Shown here piece by piece: positions 9,927 to 22,965 of a stretch of 64,000 bases of DNA. This stretch comes from Whalleya microplaca. Lineage: Eukaryota; Ascomycota; Sordariomycetes; Xylariales; Xylariaceae. The first letter of the stretch is position 1. Each line of letters begins with the position of its first letter. Where the stretch lies: the NCBI GenBank assembly GCA_022497155.1, contig MU385787.1:98369-162368 (forward strand). The letters run 5' to 3'. A program made the position numbers and the translations under genes. Below the pieces are notes generated by a model. It saw only the letters and a program-made list of their open reading frames with translations. It had not been told where the DNA came from and ran no database searches.

Positions 9927-11862
9927 CCATGCGTTCTTCATGCGTCCTTCATGCGTCCCAAGGCCTTCCGGTACGCGGTGTCTGCCTTCCACTCGATCCA
10001 CAACACGAAGTAATACTCATAAAGCGGCTGTCTCTGTGGCCTCCGCTCGTGATACCACTCGTCCAACACTTGGCCCAGATGGTTCTCGTACTCGTGGGCA
10101 TTACACTTCACGTAGCCTTCAGCTATCTCCACCAGTTCCATTACCTGGCCAGGTACTGGCTGTATGATCTTAGCGTTTCCATCATGCTGGCAAAAGCCTT
10201 CCTGCAACCGCACCCATCTTCGACCGTCATTGCCGATACACGAGTCCACATCTTAGGGGTAAATATCTCGCCAGCTCGTAAGAAAGTTCTCCTCGTCCGA
10301 CAAGAGATGAACAAAGCAGGAGTCTGGAGTGGTGAACGGAACGGCAGTAGGTAGAGGAATAGGATACCAAAAGAATAGGATACTAAAACTCGGACTCTGG
10401 CTCCGAATCGTGCTTGTAGAAGTAGCGTGGTGGAGATGCTGGCTCTGGTAGCCTCATGACACTCCAGTCATCTACATGGGGACGCCTTGGCAGTACATGA
10501 CGAGTCCATCCGCTTGGGCATGGGGCGTTGCTACTCGCGTTGTGATATCTATCCTGAAACTCAACCCAGCTATTGTGTATAAGCGTTTTTTGGCCCATTC
10601 CTATTCTTGTGCTAGCTCTAGGTCACCAATGGTTTGACCCTGTCAAGTTGCCTCGATGGTTCCCTGTGAGGGGATTGCTCCATGAACCCTATGGTCCAAA
10701 GCCGAAGGTCTAGGGATCCTTCCCAACCTGCCCAACTCCAGCTGGGAAGACAACCGTCATTTACAGTGCTCTTTCGGACTCGACGAGTGACCATAGTGTA
10801 CGGATTCCATAATAATGCAGCATAGAAGAAGGCTTCCGGAAGCCCAGGGATGAAACCTTCCACGAATGACCTAGACATAGCGAAAAAGCAACCTCCGATC
10901 GCATGTAGTGCATCTTCGGGATATGTCAGATCCCTTCGATTGTATGACGATATCATAAGTTGAAGTAGCCCCAAATTGGGAATAATTCGAGAGAACGCCG
11001 TCCGTGAATCATCTGGACGCAAATGTCCCTGGCTGCGAATACTACCTACCTCGCACCAAACCGCATCATCACACTCCCATCGCATCCATCCATTTTCGAA
11101 GTAAAGTTTACGGCGCGAAAAGATATCTTCTTGAAAGGTCCAACCTCTTGTGTGCCAGACTGTCCGTTGTGATTCCATCTCTCGACCGTTTCCTTTACTC
11201 TCGATTATGCGAACATTTCTCGAGAATGTGTGGACCGTTTGCCTTGCCGATCGAGGTTTTGAAATTCCTGGTAAGCCATATTAGAAATATCGGTATGTTT
11301 GTTGGCGTCGTCCTGGACAATGCATAGACTGTCAACCCAGAGGTATCATACCTAATCTCTCAGCTAACCCCATAGTTTTGCGAATTGTCCTCGGGATGTT
11401 GACATCTTCCTGGGCTACCGACAAGGAGAAGGGTTCTTGGAGATGATTTATATTACTTTTCAATGCCACGGAAACTGGTGTACCGCCCCATACGTAGCCC
11501 AAAGCCACATATTCATCGTTTGGAGAGGACCGCTTCAGGCATTGACACCATATATCAATAGCCACGACGGCCTAATGTCTTAGAGATGTGCCATTGCAAG
11601 CCGATGCTCAGGGAAACACTTTTCTTTCCAGCGCCGGGGGAGACTATAATCTACCCAACGAACATTCACAGGTGTCCCATAGTTCGCTCGTGACCCATGG
11701 AGGCGTGACCAGAGCTGCAATTCCCCGAGAATTCGCCTCGAACTTCCCAGATGTAGTATCATATGCCATGATTTGAAGGTGGTCATGGTCTTTAAAACTC
11801 ATCAACGTGATTTTATCCAATTGCGTAGAGTCGAAGTTTACGTTGAGCACATCAGCAACCAA
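9927..11862 (-). pseudogene. degraded HET-domain (heterokaryon incompatibility) gene
   Basis: Reading the minus strand gives HET-family blocks in the right order: an N-terminal piece ending near WKEKCFPEHRLAM, then AIDIWCQCLKRSSPNDEYVALGYVWGG, with a frameshift near 11350 before YLWVDSLCIVQDDANKH. A stop at 11205-11207 follows, then a loss of perhaps 80 residues. After that come TVWHTRGWTFQEDIFSRRK, a middle segment with CLPSWSWAGWEG, stops near 10618 and 10380, another stop at 10253-10255, and a C-terminal block with WVRLQEGFCQHDG and LYEYYFVLWIEW. The end carries an 11-bp tandem duplication that shifts the frame (9927-9960). Intact members are cytoplasmic allorecognition proteins that trigger cell death on heterokaryon fusion. 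The multiple independent lesions make a multi-exon working gene unlikely. Confidence 0.82.
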
Positions 11863-13323
11863 ATTTATGATGATTCTTGCATTGCGATTGTTCGAGTGTT
11901 TCTGAAGTACCTAACTCTAACTGGAACTCGGGGGTACCTCTTACATTAAGAGGAGCTTAAAGAAGATGTATGATACGCTCACAAATTTCGCACTGGGGAT
12001 AGATCAGCTAACATAGCTTCCGCGCGTACTCTGAAGCTACGAGGGGGCTAAGAACCACCTTCATCTTCCTGTCCCGAGCAGCTTGCTTCCGTTCGCTACC
12101 GTAAATGTATTTTCTTGATCGTATGGCTCAGTGCAGAGGCCCATGTTGAGCCATCTTCACTCAGGCGCTAGATGGAGTAAAAAGGAGCCTGAGTTGAGCT
12201 CATGAAAGACTTGACAAGCGGACTCGACGATATTGCTAGGCAGTCAGCCCTTTCTCAGTAGCTGTACAGGTTTCTTTAGAAAAGTCGTTTTCGTTAGTCT
12301 CTCGAGCTGTGTTCTAACTATAAACATAGAATTATCTCTTTTTGATGATGATTAGTCTCGAAGCCATTTGTTACGAGGCAGGAAAAGGGACATAAGGCTA
12401 GCTGGACATGATCTGACATATTCAGGCACAAGCTATTGGACGTCTTCAAAGTCTTTACTAAGCATGTCCTAAAACAGTCTGAATCAAAGTATTACATAAC
12501 CATTCCAGGCCTGGGACATTTACAGCAGACTCACGGCCATTGGACTTCTCCGAGACATCTCGCCTCCCTCTTGGGATATAAATCAAGAGCAATATAGATT
12601 ATGACAGTGTAGTGTTGATGTCCTATTAGTGCACATGTTGATAAGTTTCGACAACCATAGACGCTATTGCGTCATCTCCACTCAGGGAGCTAGAATACTT
12701 AGATAAGTCTATCGGCTGTCTACTTAGTCCTGTACGAAAGAATATCCCGCTCTAACTTCTGTGGAGCTAGTGGAACTCCGGACCTTTGACTTATAACTAA
12801 TAGTGGGGTAACTACATGAATTGGTAGAGAGATAGGTGACCTCCGGCTGTAATGTCGTCGGTCAGTTAACATCACCCTGCGGATCGACCCGGTCTCGGAC
12901 AAAAGCACCAATGGACCGTCAAATATGGTGTGTTAAATTCCCAAAGCCGATAAACGTTACTCCCAGATAGGCATGTCCAATTAAGACTTACAGAGTGATT
13001 TTGCTATCCCTACCTTTACTCATTATATCTTCGAGACTTCCCAACATCCCCGACTTATGATATAATTCTATGACTATAGACCTAACTATGCGTTGTTGAC
13101 TTCTTCGAAGTTTATCGCAAGTACTTACTCCACTGTAGCAAAGTGGCCTCATCAACTGAATAGCCACTACAACATTCAACTAGGCATTTATGCCCAAGGA
13201 CAACAAACTTATATCCACTGAGATTTAACAGAAACCTTCACGATCAAGATATAAATACATGTTAAGGAGTAGGATAATTGCCTTAGGTATCGGCCTAGCA
13301 TTCCAGGATAGACCATCGTTGCC
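11863..13323. other. gene-free stretch before the hydantoinase gene
   Basis: Nothing recognisable was found on either strand. Open frames of about 63 codons near 12720 and 12988 lack motifs and splice partners. The right end must contain the promoter of the gene starting at 13324. Confidence 0.45.
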
Positions 13324-16300
13324 ATGAAAAACCCAACGCTGAGAATCGGGGTCGATGTTGGCGGGTGAGATACGACCGAATTCTATTGGAAGCTTATATG
13401 CTGAATCGGAAATCGTAGGACTAATACAGATGGAGTCATCCTAGATCCGACAAAATCTACTGGCTCTGATCGGGGTATTGTTGCATGGAAAAAGTCGAGT
13501 ACGACGAAGAACCCGAGCGACGGCATCAATAACGTAATACAGGAGATGTTTCGGGAGTCAAAGGTGGAACCTGGTGATATCGCCAGCGTCACTATTGGAA
13601 CAACGCATTTCATCAACGCAGTAGTTGAGATGGACAAATCGCGTTTAAGCAAGGTTGCCGTCATTCGCCTGTGTGGGCCATTCTCAAAAGCGATACCTGT
13701 TGGAGTGGACTGGCCGCCGAAGCTCCGAAACATAATATGCGCGTATCGAGCTACTGTAGATGGTGGCCTCGAGATCGATGGTAGTTTGATCTCAGAGCTT
13801 AACGAAGACGAGATCCGGCGTCAGGTCGACATCATCAAAGATATGGGAATTAGAAGCATTGTCGTTGTTGGAATCTTCAGTCCGATTGATATCGTTTACA
13901 GACAAGAGGAAACAGCAGCAGAGATCATCCACAAACTATACCCCGAAGCCGATGTGGTGATTTCGAAAGAGGTAGCGAATATCGGGTACCTTGAAAGGGA
14001 GAATGCGGCAATACTGAATGCTTCAATCCTCCGTTTTGCTCGAAACACCATTCATTCATTCCAAGATGCTGTTGCTCGGTTAAACCTCCAATGCCCAGTT
14101 TTCGTCACCCAGAATGACGGCACGATATTACCAGCTAGCTCTGCAGCTCGGCTCCCTATCAGGACGTTCTCGAGCGGTCCAACTAACAGCATGAGGGGTG
14201 CCGCTTTCTTGACCCAAGACTTGGATAAAGAGCCCATGATGGTTGTGGACATCGGCGGAACAACGACAGACGTTGGCCTCTTGCTACAAAATGGGTTCCC
14301 AAGGCAGGCTGCAGCGTACAGCGAAATCGCGGGCATCCGCACTAATTTTTCATATCCCGACGTTAAGAGTATTGGCTTGGGAGGTGGATCAATCGTTCGA
14401 AAAGACAGAGATGGGCGACTAACGATCGGACCAGAGAGTGTGGGGTACCAGATCCAGGAGAAAGCTTTAGTTTTTGGAGGAGATATTCCCACGGCCACAG
14501 ACTACACCGTTCTAGGGAATGCGAACGTGCAGATCGGTGATCGTTCTGGAGTTGAAGGGAGCCAATTAGAAGCTGGTATATCAGAGTTCAAGGCGGAAGT
14601 GAAATCGATGCTAGAGCGTATCGTGGACACCATGAAGACGTCTCCCCAAGACTTGCCAGTTGTGCTGGTGGGAGGTGGAGCGATCATAGCTCCAGATATA
14701 CTTGTAGGAGCTAGCAGAGTTATCAAACCAGATTGGTCCGGTGTTGCGAATGCTATCGGGGCGGCCACCGCTCGCGTTAGCGGCGTAGTGGACTCGATTG
14801 AAAGTACGGAATCAAGGACAATCTCCCAAGTGATCGAACACTTATCAATGAGAGCCATAGATAAAGCAGTGGAAAACGGGGCGACGAGAGAAACAGTGAT
14901 AATTGCCGAAATGGAAAACTTTCCTCTGCAAGTAGGTAAAACCCAATCTAATAGTCAACAACTTGAATGAGTTGATTGCTAACTAGATGCCCCAGTACGT
15001 GGCAAACCAATCGCGGATCATAATCAAGGCTGTTGGGGACTTTAACTTTTCTAGAACCGATTTAATGAGAAGCCTGACGAATGGTAACAGTCGGGACGAC
15101 TTTGCAGACCAGGCAATCGACATTGCTGAAAAGCAAATTCATACGGATGGCAACGAGGATGAACGCTCCACCCCTCAGTCCTTGGAATATACCCAAGATT
15201 ACATTGATACATATAAGCCAAATGTTGTCAACCGGCAATGGTATATGTCGGAAACAGACCTTCAATGGATTGCCACAGGATGTTACATCCTTGGGACAGG
15301 TGGAGGTGGCAGCCCGTATCAACATATGCTAAGACTTCGAGAGATGCTGAGGGCTGGAGCAACAATAAGAATCATCTCGCCGTGGGATCTAAAGGATGAT
15401 GACATAGTCGCATGTGGAGGTGGTAAAGGATCTCCACAAGTATCAATTGAGAAGCCATATGGTGACGAGTAGGTTACACCTTTTCTCTACTGCAAAATAC
15501 TTCTACTGACAAGGTGGTATAGGATCTTGGAATCGCAGAAAGAGCTGTACGAATTTCTCAAAATTAAACCAACTGCTGTGATCCCTTTGGAAATAGGAGG
15601 TGGGAATGGTCTACAAGGGCTTATAATAGGAGCGTCATCGAACTTAGACATCCCAGCGATTGATGGTGACTGGATGGGAAGAGCCTATCCAATATCGCAT
15701 CAGACAACTCCTGTGGTATTTGAGAAGAAAGCAACCATGATACCATCTTGTATTTCCGACGGCAATGGACGTATTATGGTTAGTATTCCCTATGCTTTGT
15801 TATGAAGTCTATGGTACTTTCTTTACTTACCTAGGCATATTTAGTTCATGACTAAAGCCCACACAGAACTGGATGTAGAGCGCGCATTCCGCGCAGCTCT
15901 CTCCCAGATGGGCTCGCATGTCGGATGCGCAAAAGGACCCGTCAGTGGAGCCAACACGAAGTCCTGGGTCGTTGAGAACACAGTGTCCTTGTCGTGGAGA
16001 ATTGGACGCGCAGTTGCTTTATCACGATGTTCAAACACAATTGACAACGTAGCTGAGGCTATTATCAAAGAGGTCGGCGGCACGGACTCGGCAAAAACTC
16101 TTTTCAAAGGGAAGATTGTGGGAGTTGAAAGAATCACAAAAATGGGACATGCCTATGGCGAGGTTATCATAGAGTCGACAGTAGCCAATGACTCATACAG
16201 TGGCAAGGATAGCCACTATGTTAGAGAACGCCTTACGATTCCGTTCAAAAATGAGAATATCGTGGCGAAGAAGCTGAGTTCAAATGGAGAGGAAGAGGTA

Positions 16301-16625
16301 AACAAACATCCTTTGGAATATGATTGGTACGATCATTTAATAAGCACAGGCTGACATTGTCATGGTCTAGATACTTGCAATCGTGCCGGATCTTATCTCA
16401 GTAATCGATGCACAAAATGGTGAGGCGTTGGGGACACAAGAATATCGATATGGCCTACTTGTTGTTGTTATTGGAATAACCGCATCGGAGAAGTGGACGT
16501 CAACGACAAGGGGAATTGAAATCGGCGGTCCGAAAGGCTTCGGCTTCAATGACCTTGTTTATAAACCCCTTGGAAAGTTTAAGAAACCGAAGAGTGTCAT
16601 AGAGGAGTTTGACCAGTTTATTTGA
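13324..16625 (+). CDS. hydantoinase/oxoprolinase (HyuA-type) fused to DUF917, 996 aa
   Basis: Exons 13324-13364, 13419-14931, 14996-15468, 15523-15778, 15845-16297 and 16371-16625 sum to exactly 997 codons. The N-terminal half is an ATP-using hydantoinase A/oxoprolinase: IGVDVGGTNTDGVILD phosphate-binding motif, IGTTHFINAV, a second nucleotide motif VVDIGGTTTDVG, then GLGGGSIVR and LVGGGAIIAPD. After a linker, WIATGCYILGTGGGGSPY opens the DUF917 (S-methyl-thiohydantoin desulfurase-like) domain. It contains GGGNGLQGLIIG, DGDWMGRAYP and the C-terminal EYRYGL, WTSTTRGIEIGGPKGFGF. The combined architecture suggests turnover of hydantoin or thiohydantoin-like cyclic amides, which is inference. The first exon is only 14 codons, and the intron after it splits the GGTNTDG motif, so a start inside exon 2 would lose the phosphate loop. 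The internal frames on the minus strand are shadows. Confidence 0.86.
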
Positions 16626-18033
16626 GAGGATCTGGTGTCTAGAGGTCAAGTAAATGATTGAGATTTGAACAAATACGGTACCATAATCACACACATGAGA
16701 AAATTAGAGGAGTGAAAGGGAATTTCACACTGTTGGGGCAGGAGCTCAGCCCAGGCGAAACCGACATTTCCTGTGTGTAACGCTTGATTATGCCGCTAGA
16801 TTAAAAAATTGCACGTTTGACGATGCCTGCACGGGAAGGTGGGCTTGCTAGACTGTTGTCTATCAAATTGAGAACACAAGCAGATAGAGCTTTGTATAAC
16901 ATTGGTCACGAAATCCTTCATTAGTAGGCGCAAAGAAAATCTTCCCTGGATAATCGAAACGATTATTTTAACAGTGCTCACTAATAATATCAACTAAGTT
17001 TAATCTATACCGTATTTAGTTCCTACTGGTAATTACCTGATTCGACAGCAGGTGTAAATGACAGGGCCGTATTGTTAGATAGTGTGGTGGTAGTCCGTGC
17101 CCACAGCTCTTAAGGGATCTGTAGGTACCATCATTAATACACCACTTTTGGTCACCATAATCCTTGCCCTCGACCTCCCTCCTAATCCACAACTACAGTA
17201 TAGATTGTTATATTATAGCTACTAAGCTTAAGTCACGTTCGTTTCCTAACACCGCCTTGATATTAGCCTTGGTACCTCATCTGGTGCATAGAGCCATCAG
17301 ACTATTTGATAGCGCTTCTCATAAAGTTTCTGATGTATATTCTCAATAAGCACATATTTTCGGCTGAGACAGATTCATCTAGGAAATCTTCACCGAGCTC
17401 ATTCTCTGGGGGTATAAGGCCTTCAGATAAATGTGTGCTTCGTTCTATAAAACCCTTTGGGAAATTTGTGACACTCTATTATTCTAGGGTATTTAATTGG
17501 CCCTTAGAATTTGTTGTAGCCGATAGTGCTATTCTCTCGCAGCTATATATAAAGAGTGTGACGAGCTTACGAGCTTCTGACGAATTAAGATATCTTAGAT
17601 AGATAGCAGTATCTTTTGCTTTGCCACCCAACTTATTGCAGGGAGCGGCGCATTGCATACGTGGATCTGAACCTGGAATCTGAGACGCTTCTTGAGAAAA
17701 ACGATATATTTGTAATACTCGACTGCTATTTGTTTATGTTGCTGACGCTGCTGTGTAACTCCGCAGCCTACATGAGACCCCCGGTCCAGCTTCTCTTGCT
17801 TACTTATGACACTCTGCTCCTCCAAAATTGGCTGTAGATATTGGCTCGCATGCAGATGCAGGCGTCTTATTGGAAGTTTTTTTTTGTGGGCGGACTGAGT
17901 CGGCAAATTGAGAAGACCGACTCATATCCCTCGTTGCCCCCTCTCCCCGAGTTCCTGTCTCTGACTTCATGTGTTTTGTACTGACACCCTAGCCACAACG
18001 CATTTTAGATACAAGAACCACGATCGATATGTC
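16626..18033. other. gene-free stretch between hydantoinase and ubiquitin-like/CorA gene
   Basis: No supported gene. A plus-strand open frame of 98 codons (17306-17602) and a minus-strand one of 103 codons (17595-17906) have no recognisable domain. They could be transposon remnants or chance. The last part serves as the upstream region of the gene starting near 18034. Confidence 0.45.
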
Positions 18034-21000
18034 ATGGCAACACAATATGAGAAACCAACCGTGGATTACGAAGAAGGAGAAGAAGAGCCAAGCAAGCAAA
18101 ATTTGCCAAGTTTCGAACAGCCAGATCAACACGAAGATCATATGACTCCAGGCAGCAATCCAGCGCATCCTTCTGGCCGTGACGAGAGTCGTCAGACGCC
18201 TGCATCAGATAATAATACTCCAGAGAAAGAGGTGATTTACTTGAAAGATGCCACAGGAAGGAAGTTCACATTCCCGTTTAAGCTGGCGAGGACATGGCAT
18301 GTATGTATATCCATCCTTCTAGCTCTCCATAGAAAATTGACGTTAGCAGGGAATGGTGGATTTGATCGAACAATCCTCGCATCGTATAGAAATAATTGGT
18401 CCGCTTATTAAGGCAGGCCACTATGATCTTATTGCCCCTGATGGAAGTACAATTCTCCCTTCAGTCTGGGAGCAATGTATTGAACCGGGATGGTTAGTAT
18501 CTATGCGCTTGTGGAAAGATGCTGACGATGCGAAAAGGGAGGAGGAATATACTTTGAGGAAGAAGGTTATGGAGGAAGCAAGGGTAAAGGCCGAGGAGGA
18601 GCTAAAAAGGTCTTTAAAAGATGAAGCCCCTATACGATTCAAAGATGCTGTAGGAAGGAAATTTAGTTTCCCTTTCGAAATCTGTAAAACTTGGCGAGTA
18701 AGTTCTGTGTTGGGCCATGTCTTGCTTTGTCGGATTTAACTAAGAGTTAATTTTATAGGGCATGGAGGAGCTGATAAAAGGTGCCTTCATACACCTAGAT
18801 ATAGTCGGCCTGCATGTTCAAAAAGGACATGATGACTTGGTCGGACCGAACGGCGAAGTCATTCTCCCGCAAGTCTGGGAGAAAGTGATCCAACCTGACT
18901 GGGCGGTCACCATGGCTATGTGGCCTATGGATAGCTTGCGGGATGGCATTCGTGCGCATCGCACACGTCCACCTCCGCCTGGTATGCAATATCCTCCACC
19001 TCCACCTCCACCTCCTATACAGTATCCACCAGCTCACGCCCATCTGCAAGGGCCAAATCCTAGTGTTCCGCATTTTGGCGTTCCGTATCCGTCCATGGGT
19101 GAACCTCAATTGGAAGCTGAACCGCCATTGAAGAAGGCAAACAAGAATCCGGATGGTGTATTGCAGTGGATGGTGCCCGACGCACGCTCTAGGCTAAACC
19201 AAAAGAAACCAGATGCGCCAGTACTTGAGCCTGATTTAGGTGTTACCAAGGTAAAGATAGCTAAACCTCTTAAAAAACAGGGAAGACCCCCACCTTTTTA
19301 CCTCAACCCAAACCTGTTGCCAAAGGGTCTGCAGAATCGTCTACAGTCTCAAACGAGTCTATAGCAGACGGCAACGGCGATGACCCGGACTCAAATGAGA
19401 TTGATTTCACCGAGTTAGATACTCGACGGGAAGCTCAGAGAAGGAATTTGATCGTAGTCTGCAAATATAGAAACCCATCCAGTCTACAAGGTCGAACAGT
19501 CCGACGCCAGACTATCCCGCTGGTAGAGAGGGCAATTGCTACACCTAGACGGCTCGAGATTAGCTCAGCTCGTGTGTATTTTGAAGGCCCTATGATGATC
19601 CAGCCCTCTTCGTTGGAACTCATTCGACGTCCGAATATAACTCCCGCGCCTGGTATTAAAGTGGCGCAAAGTGAACGAGACCAAATGACTTGGTTGTAAG
19701 TGTTTACTTATATGATACAATCCTCTTTTATATCTGCGACTCGCACCTCTAGGCACGTCACTAGAAACTTCATGAACTTTCAAGAATTTGAGGTATGCGA
19801 TCATTTTTGACTCACCGTTATGAGCAAAACTCAAGGATAGGCGTACAGGACATTGCACTGTTCGACCTCTCATCAGATCCTGAAATTCGACGACTAATAA
19901 ATCATTTACTTGATACAGTCAAGTCTAAAATGATTGATGAAGACTGGTACATAAGGCCTGGGACTGTCCTCCGATGTGATACGAATCCAGCGGAAGATAC
20001 ATTTAACTCCACGCTGTTCGTCTCCTTGCCAAATCTGCACTCATGCCCTTATGATAGTCGTCCTTTTCAAAAGGGCGAGGCGATTTGCCGAGACCGGAAA
20101 CTCCATGAAGCCTTTGATCGTATCAGCACTACGAACTTTGGCCAAGAGAAAGGCTGGTATAGCAGACGTGATGGGGGGTTAGGGAGGAATCAAGTATTGT
20201 GGGTGCGACAAACGTGGATATTACTTGCTGGTCAAAGTAAGTCATCCTCATGTGCTGAAAATGAGTTAGAAGTGCCTAATATGATGCTAGATATCCTCAC
20301 ATACGGTAGCTTTTCGAAGGATGTACTTGAGGCTAGTAATATCACAATACAAGACGAGATATCTCATGCTGACGATGGCGACCGAATCATCCAAATTATG
20401 GATCAGGATAGAAGACTGTTCTACATACGCTCTAGCAAATGCAAGAGTTTCTACGTAAGTAACGATTAGTTGATATTCCCTTGGACTGAAACAATCCTCT
20501 GTAGGAATTGCAAGTGGCTTTGATCCGCCAGTTCGTCCGAATAGGACAAGTGAATATAGAAGATAACCCACTTCACTTTTATCTTCAGGACGGCCAAGAA
20601 GTGACTCCGAGGAAATGGTCTAAACTTCTAAAACAGGTTGATATTCCGTTGATCAGGGTTATTCTGAATCCGATTTCCACAGCCAAGCAATTTGATGAAG
20701 GCTCCTCGTCTTCGGTGATGACCCAGGTTTCAAAGAACATAGATGACGATATGCTTTCACTGGACGGATCTCAATCGGACGAAGGCACCGACAACACAGG
20801 GTCCCAGACATCCAAAAAGGATGCCTATGGAAACAATGATTGTGGGTTCTTACTCATAAATTCGGAATCAGCAACAATCAGTACGTATTTACCCGTGCAC
20901 AATTATGTCCTCTTGTTGGGGCTAAGCCAGACGTAGCCCCGGAGTATGATCTTCCAGAATTAAATCGAAAGGTTCCGCCCTTTCTTAGCTGGTTAAGCGA

Positions 21001-22965
21001 AGCAGGTAGCGGAAAGCCGAAGAATATTGCTAGTGGATTCAAGGAAGCCATAATACGCATTGAGTTGAAGCTTCTTCGCGTGGACGAGAAAGAGTACTCT
21101 GATAACTTGATGGAAGAATTCTACCAAACTTTTGACTCGACTGATTTCTATCGAGAAACGAATGCGCTCGAATACGAGGAATTTAAGCACCAAAGAACGA
21201 GGTTCCATAAGGGGAAATACAATCAGAAATACCCCTATACTTCAAGCCTGTCCGATGACAAAGCCTTGAAGCTGGTGGACGAATACTTCGATGTCAGAAT
21301 TCTCACACTGGAGTCGTTTATATTAATCGATTTTGAGTCGAAGCCAACATCCAAGTTCCTCGGTGCCTTGGCAGATATTATGAAGGTATAGTATGACATA
21401 GAAATGCACATATATTCTTGACAGGAGTGACTAATTTGTAGGATCCTACTTTCAGTCTACTTGTTAATGACAATGGTACTGAGGCTTCAGACCCAGATAT
21501 TCCAGACACATCTATGCAGGAAAGAAAGTCTAGGTGGGTCGTCTCCCAAACTAGGATGCTTACCGGTAGTCATGAGCTACGCAACAGACCTCGAACGGTA
21601 GACGATACGAAATGCAAAGAGTGTGAACGAGGAACCGTATATTCGAACATGGAAAGCGCCATCACTCACATTCGTCGAGCACACGTCGCAGATTCCATGA
21701 CTGAAGAAAGTCCCCGCTACTATGTTCTACCATTACTAGACGCTTTACACGAAAGGCTAGCAGATAGTCAATTCGACTTGCTTCGGTGTAGTCGCGATAC
21801 AATGGCTTCAATCCTCCAAAAGCTAGTATCTATTCAAGATGGGGTCATTTATGATAACGAGTTTCGAGAACAACGAGGTCTTCCGTGGCAATTGCTCGAG
21901 GCATTCAAATGGATATTCATATATGTCAGCGGGGTCTCCCATCTTCTTCACCAGATATCATGGTTCTACAAGGATGAGCTCCGTCATAAAAATATCAAAT
22001 ACCTGACTAGCGCCAAAATTCGAATAAAGAAGCACTTGCTTTCTAAGGTCGGCTTGACAATTGAAGACCTTGTCAGGAAGGCCGAGAGAGTCCTTGTGTC
22101 CCCGACCACTCTGATGGAAGAAGATAATCCAGAGGGTTTCGTCAAATCCGTCGGGCAACACTATGTGGCAGCAAGAATAGTGTGCAACCTCCTAAGGATG
22201 CCACTTAGGAATAACAAGCAGATATCCAATACATGTGAAACATATACAAGAAGTCTCGTAGGTACTTTATTATCAGATTTCTTCTAGGACTATGCTAATT
22301 ACAGACAGGCATCCCAAATTACGCGCAATCCTACCAAGCGCCAGATCCTCAGTATCGGTGCTCTAAGAAATGAATTAAATATGATCAAGGAATTCCATGA
22401 ATGGCAAAGGGAGACTCTCTACAACTTTGATCTTGTCATCAATCCCGATTCATATCCACGCGGTTTCAAACACGAAGAGCGAGCCAAACTCTTCTCGAGC
22501 GAATACGGTCTCATAATATGGGAGGACAAGAAACTTGAGAAGGACATCCATCAGATTTCACAACTACTGTTAAATTGCGATTGGATGGTCGAGCAAGTCC
22601 GCGAACTGACTGAAATTATGAAAGATGATCAAGGGCGCGCGATCTTTATCTTCACGACAGTTACCATCATCTTTCTTCCCCTGAGCTTCGTAGCTACATA
22701 CATTAGCATGAGTGGAGGAACGACTGGACAGGACTGGAGCGGAATTCAGGCTCTGTTCTGGGAGGTTGCCGGCCCGCTCACCCTCGGAGTCCTTACTTTT
22801 TGTCTGTTTGTAGCCCAGAGAGAAAATATTGCAAACGCAATTCTAGCTCAATGGGTTGAGAAGGCAATGACTTGGAGAGATGTAGAGATGTGGAGATCGC
22901 CCAGATCCTGGAAATGGGGAATGAATTCCGAGACTAAAGAGGAAGTTCTAGAAGAGTTAGACTAG
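18034..22965 (+). CDS. large protein with two ubiquitin-like domains and a C-terminal CorA-like membrane domain
   Basis: Exons read as 18034-18300, 18350-18697, 18759 to about 19220, about 19308-19695, 19753-19792, 19849-20454, 20505-20880, 20931-21385, 21442-22257 and 22309-22965. Two repeats of a fungal ubiquitin-like fold occur: YLKDATGRKFTFPFKL to WEQCIEPGW, and RFKDAVGRKFSFPFEI to VWEKVIQPDW. Then come a proline-rich segment, a long CorA-like cytoplasmic region, a C-x2-C...H-x4-H zinc-finger-like motif (CKECERG ... HIRRAH), and two membrane spans near the end (IFIFTTVTIIFLPLSFVATY and LTLGVLTFCLFVA). Between the spans is MSGGTTGQ, where transporting CorA proteins have GMN, so magnesium transport is doubtful. 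The third-to-fourth exon join is unresolved. Without it, there would be two genes, the first ending at 19364, but the downstream part then lacks a start codon. An upstream in-frame ATG exists at 17971. Confidence 0.7.

Noticed and set aside
9626..10354. 242-codon plus-strand open frame
   Set aside because: It crosses the dispersed 130-bp repeat and runs antisense to recognisable HET C-terminal sequence, so it is a shadow.
13383..13733. 116-codon minus-strand frame at the start of the hydantoinase gene
   Set aside because: The plus strand here encodes the conserved N-terminal motifs once the 54-bp first intron is removed.
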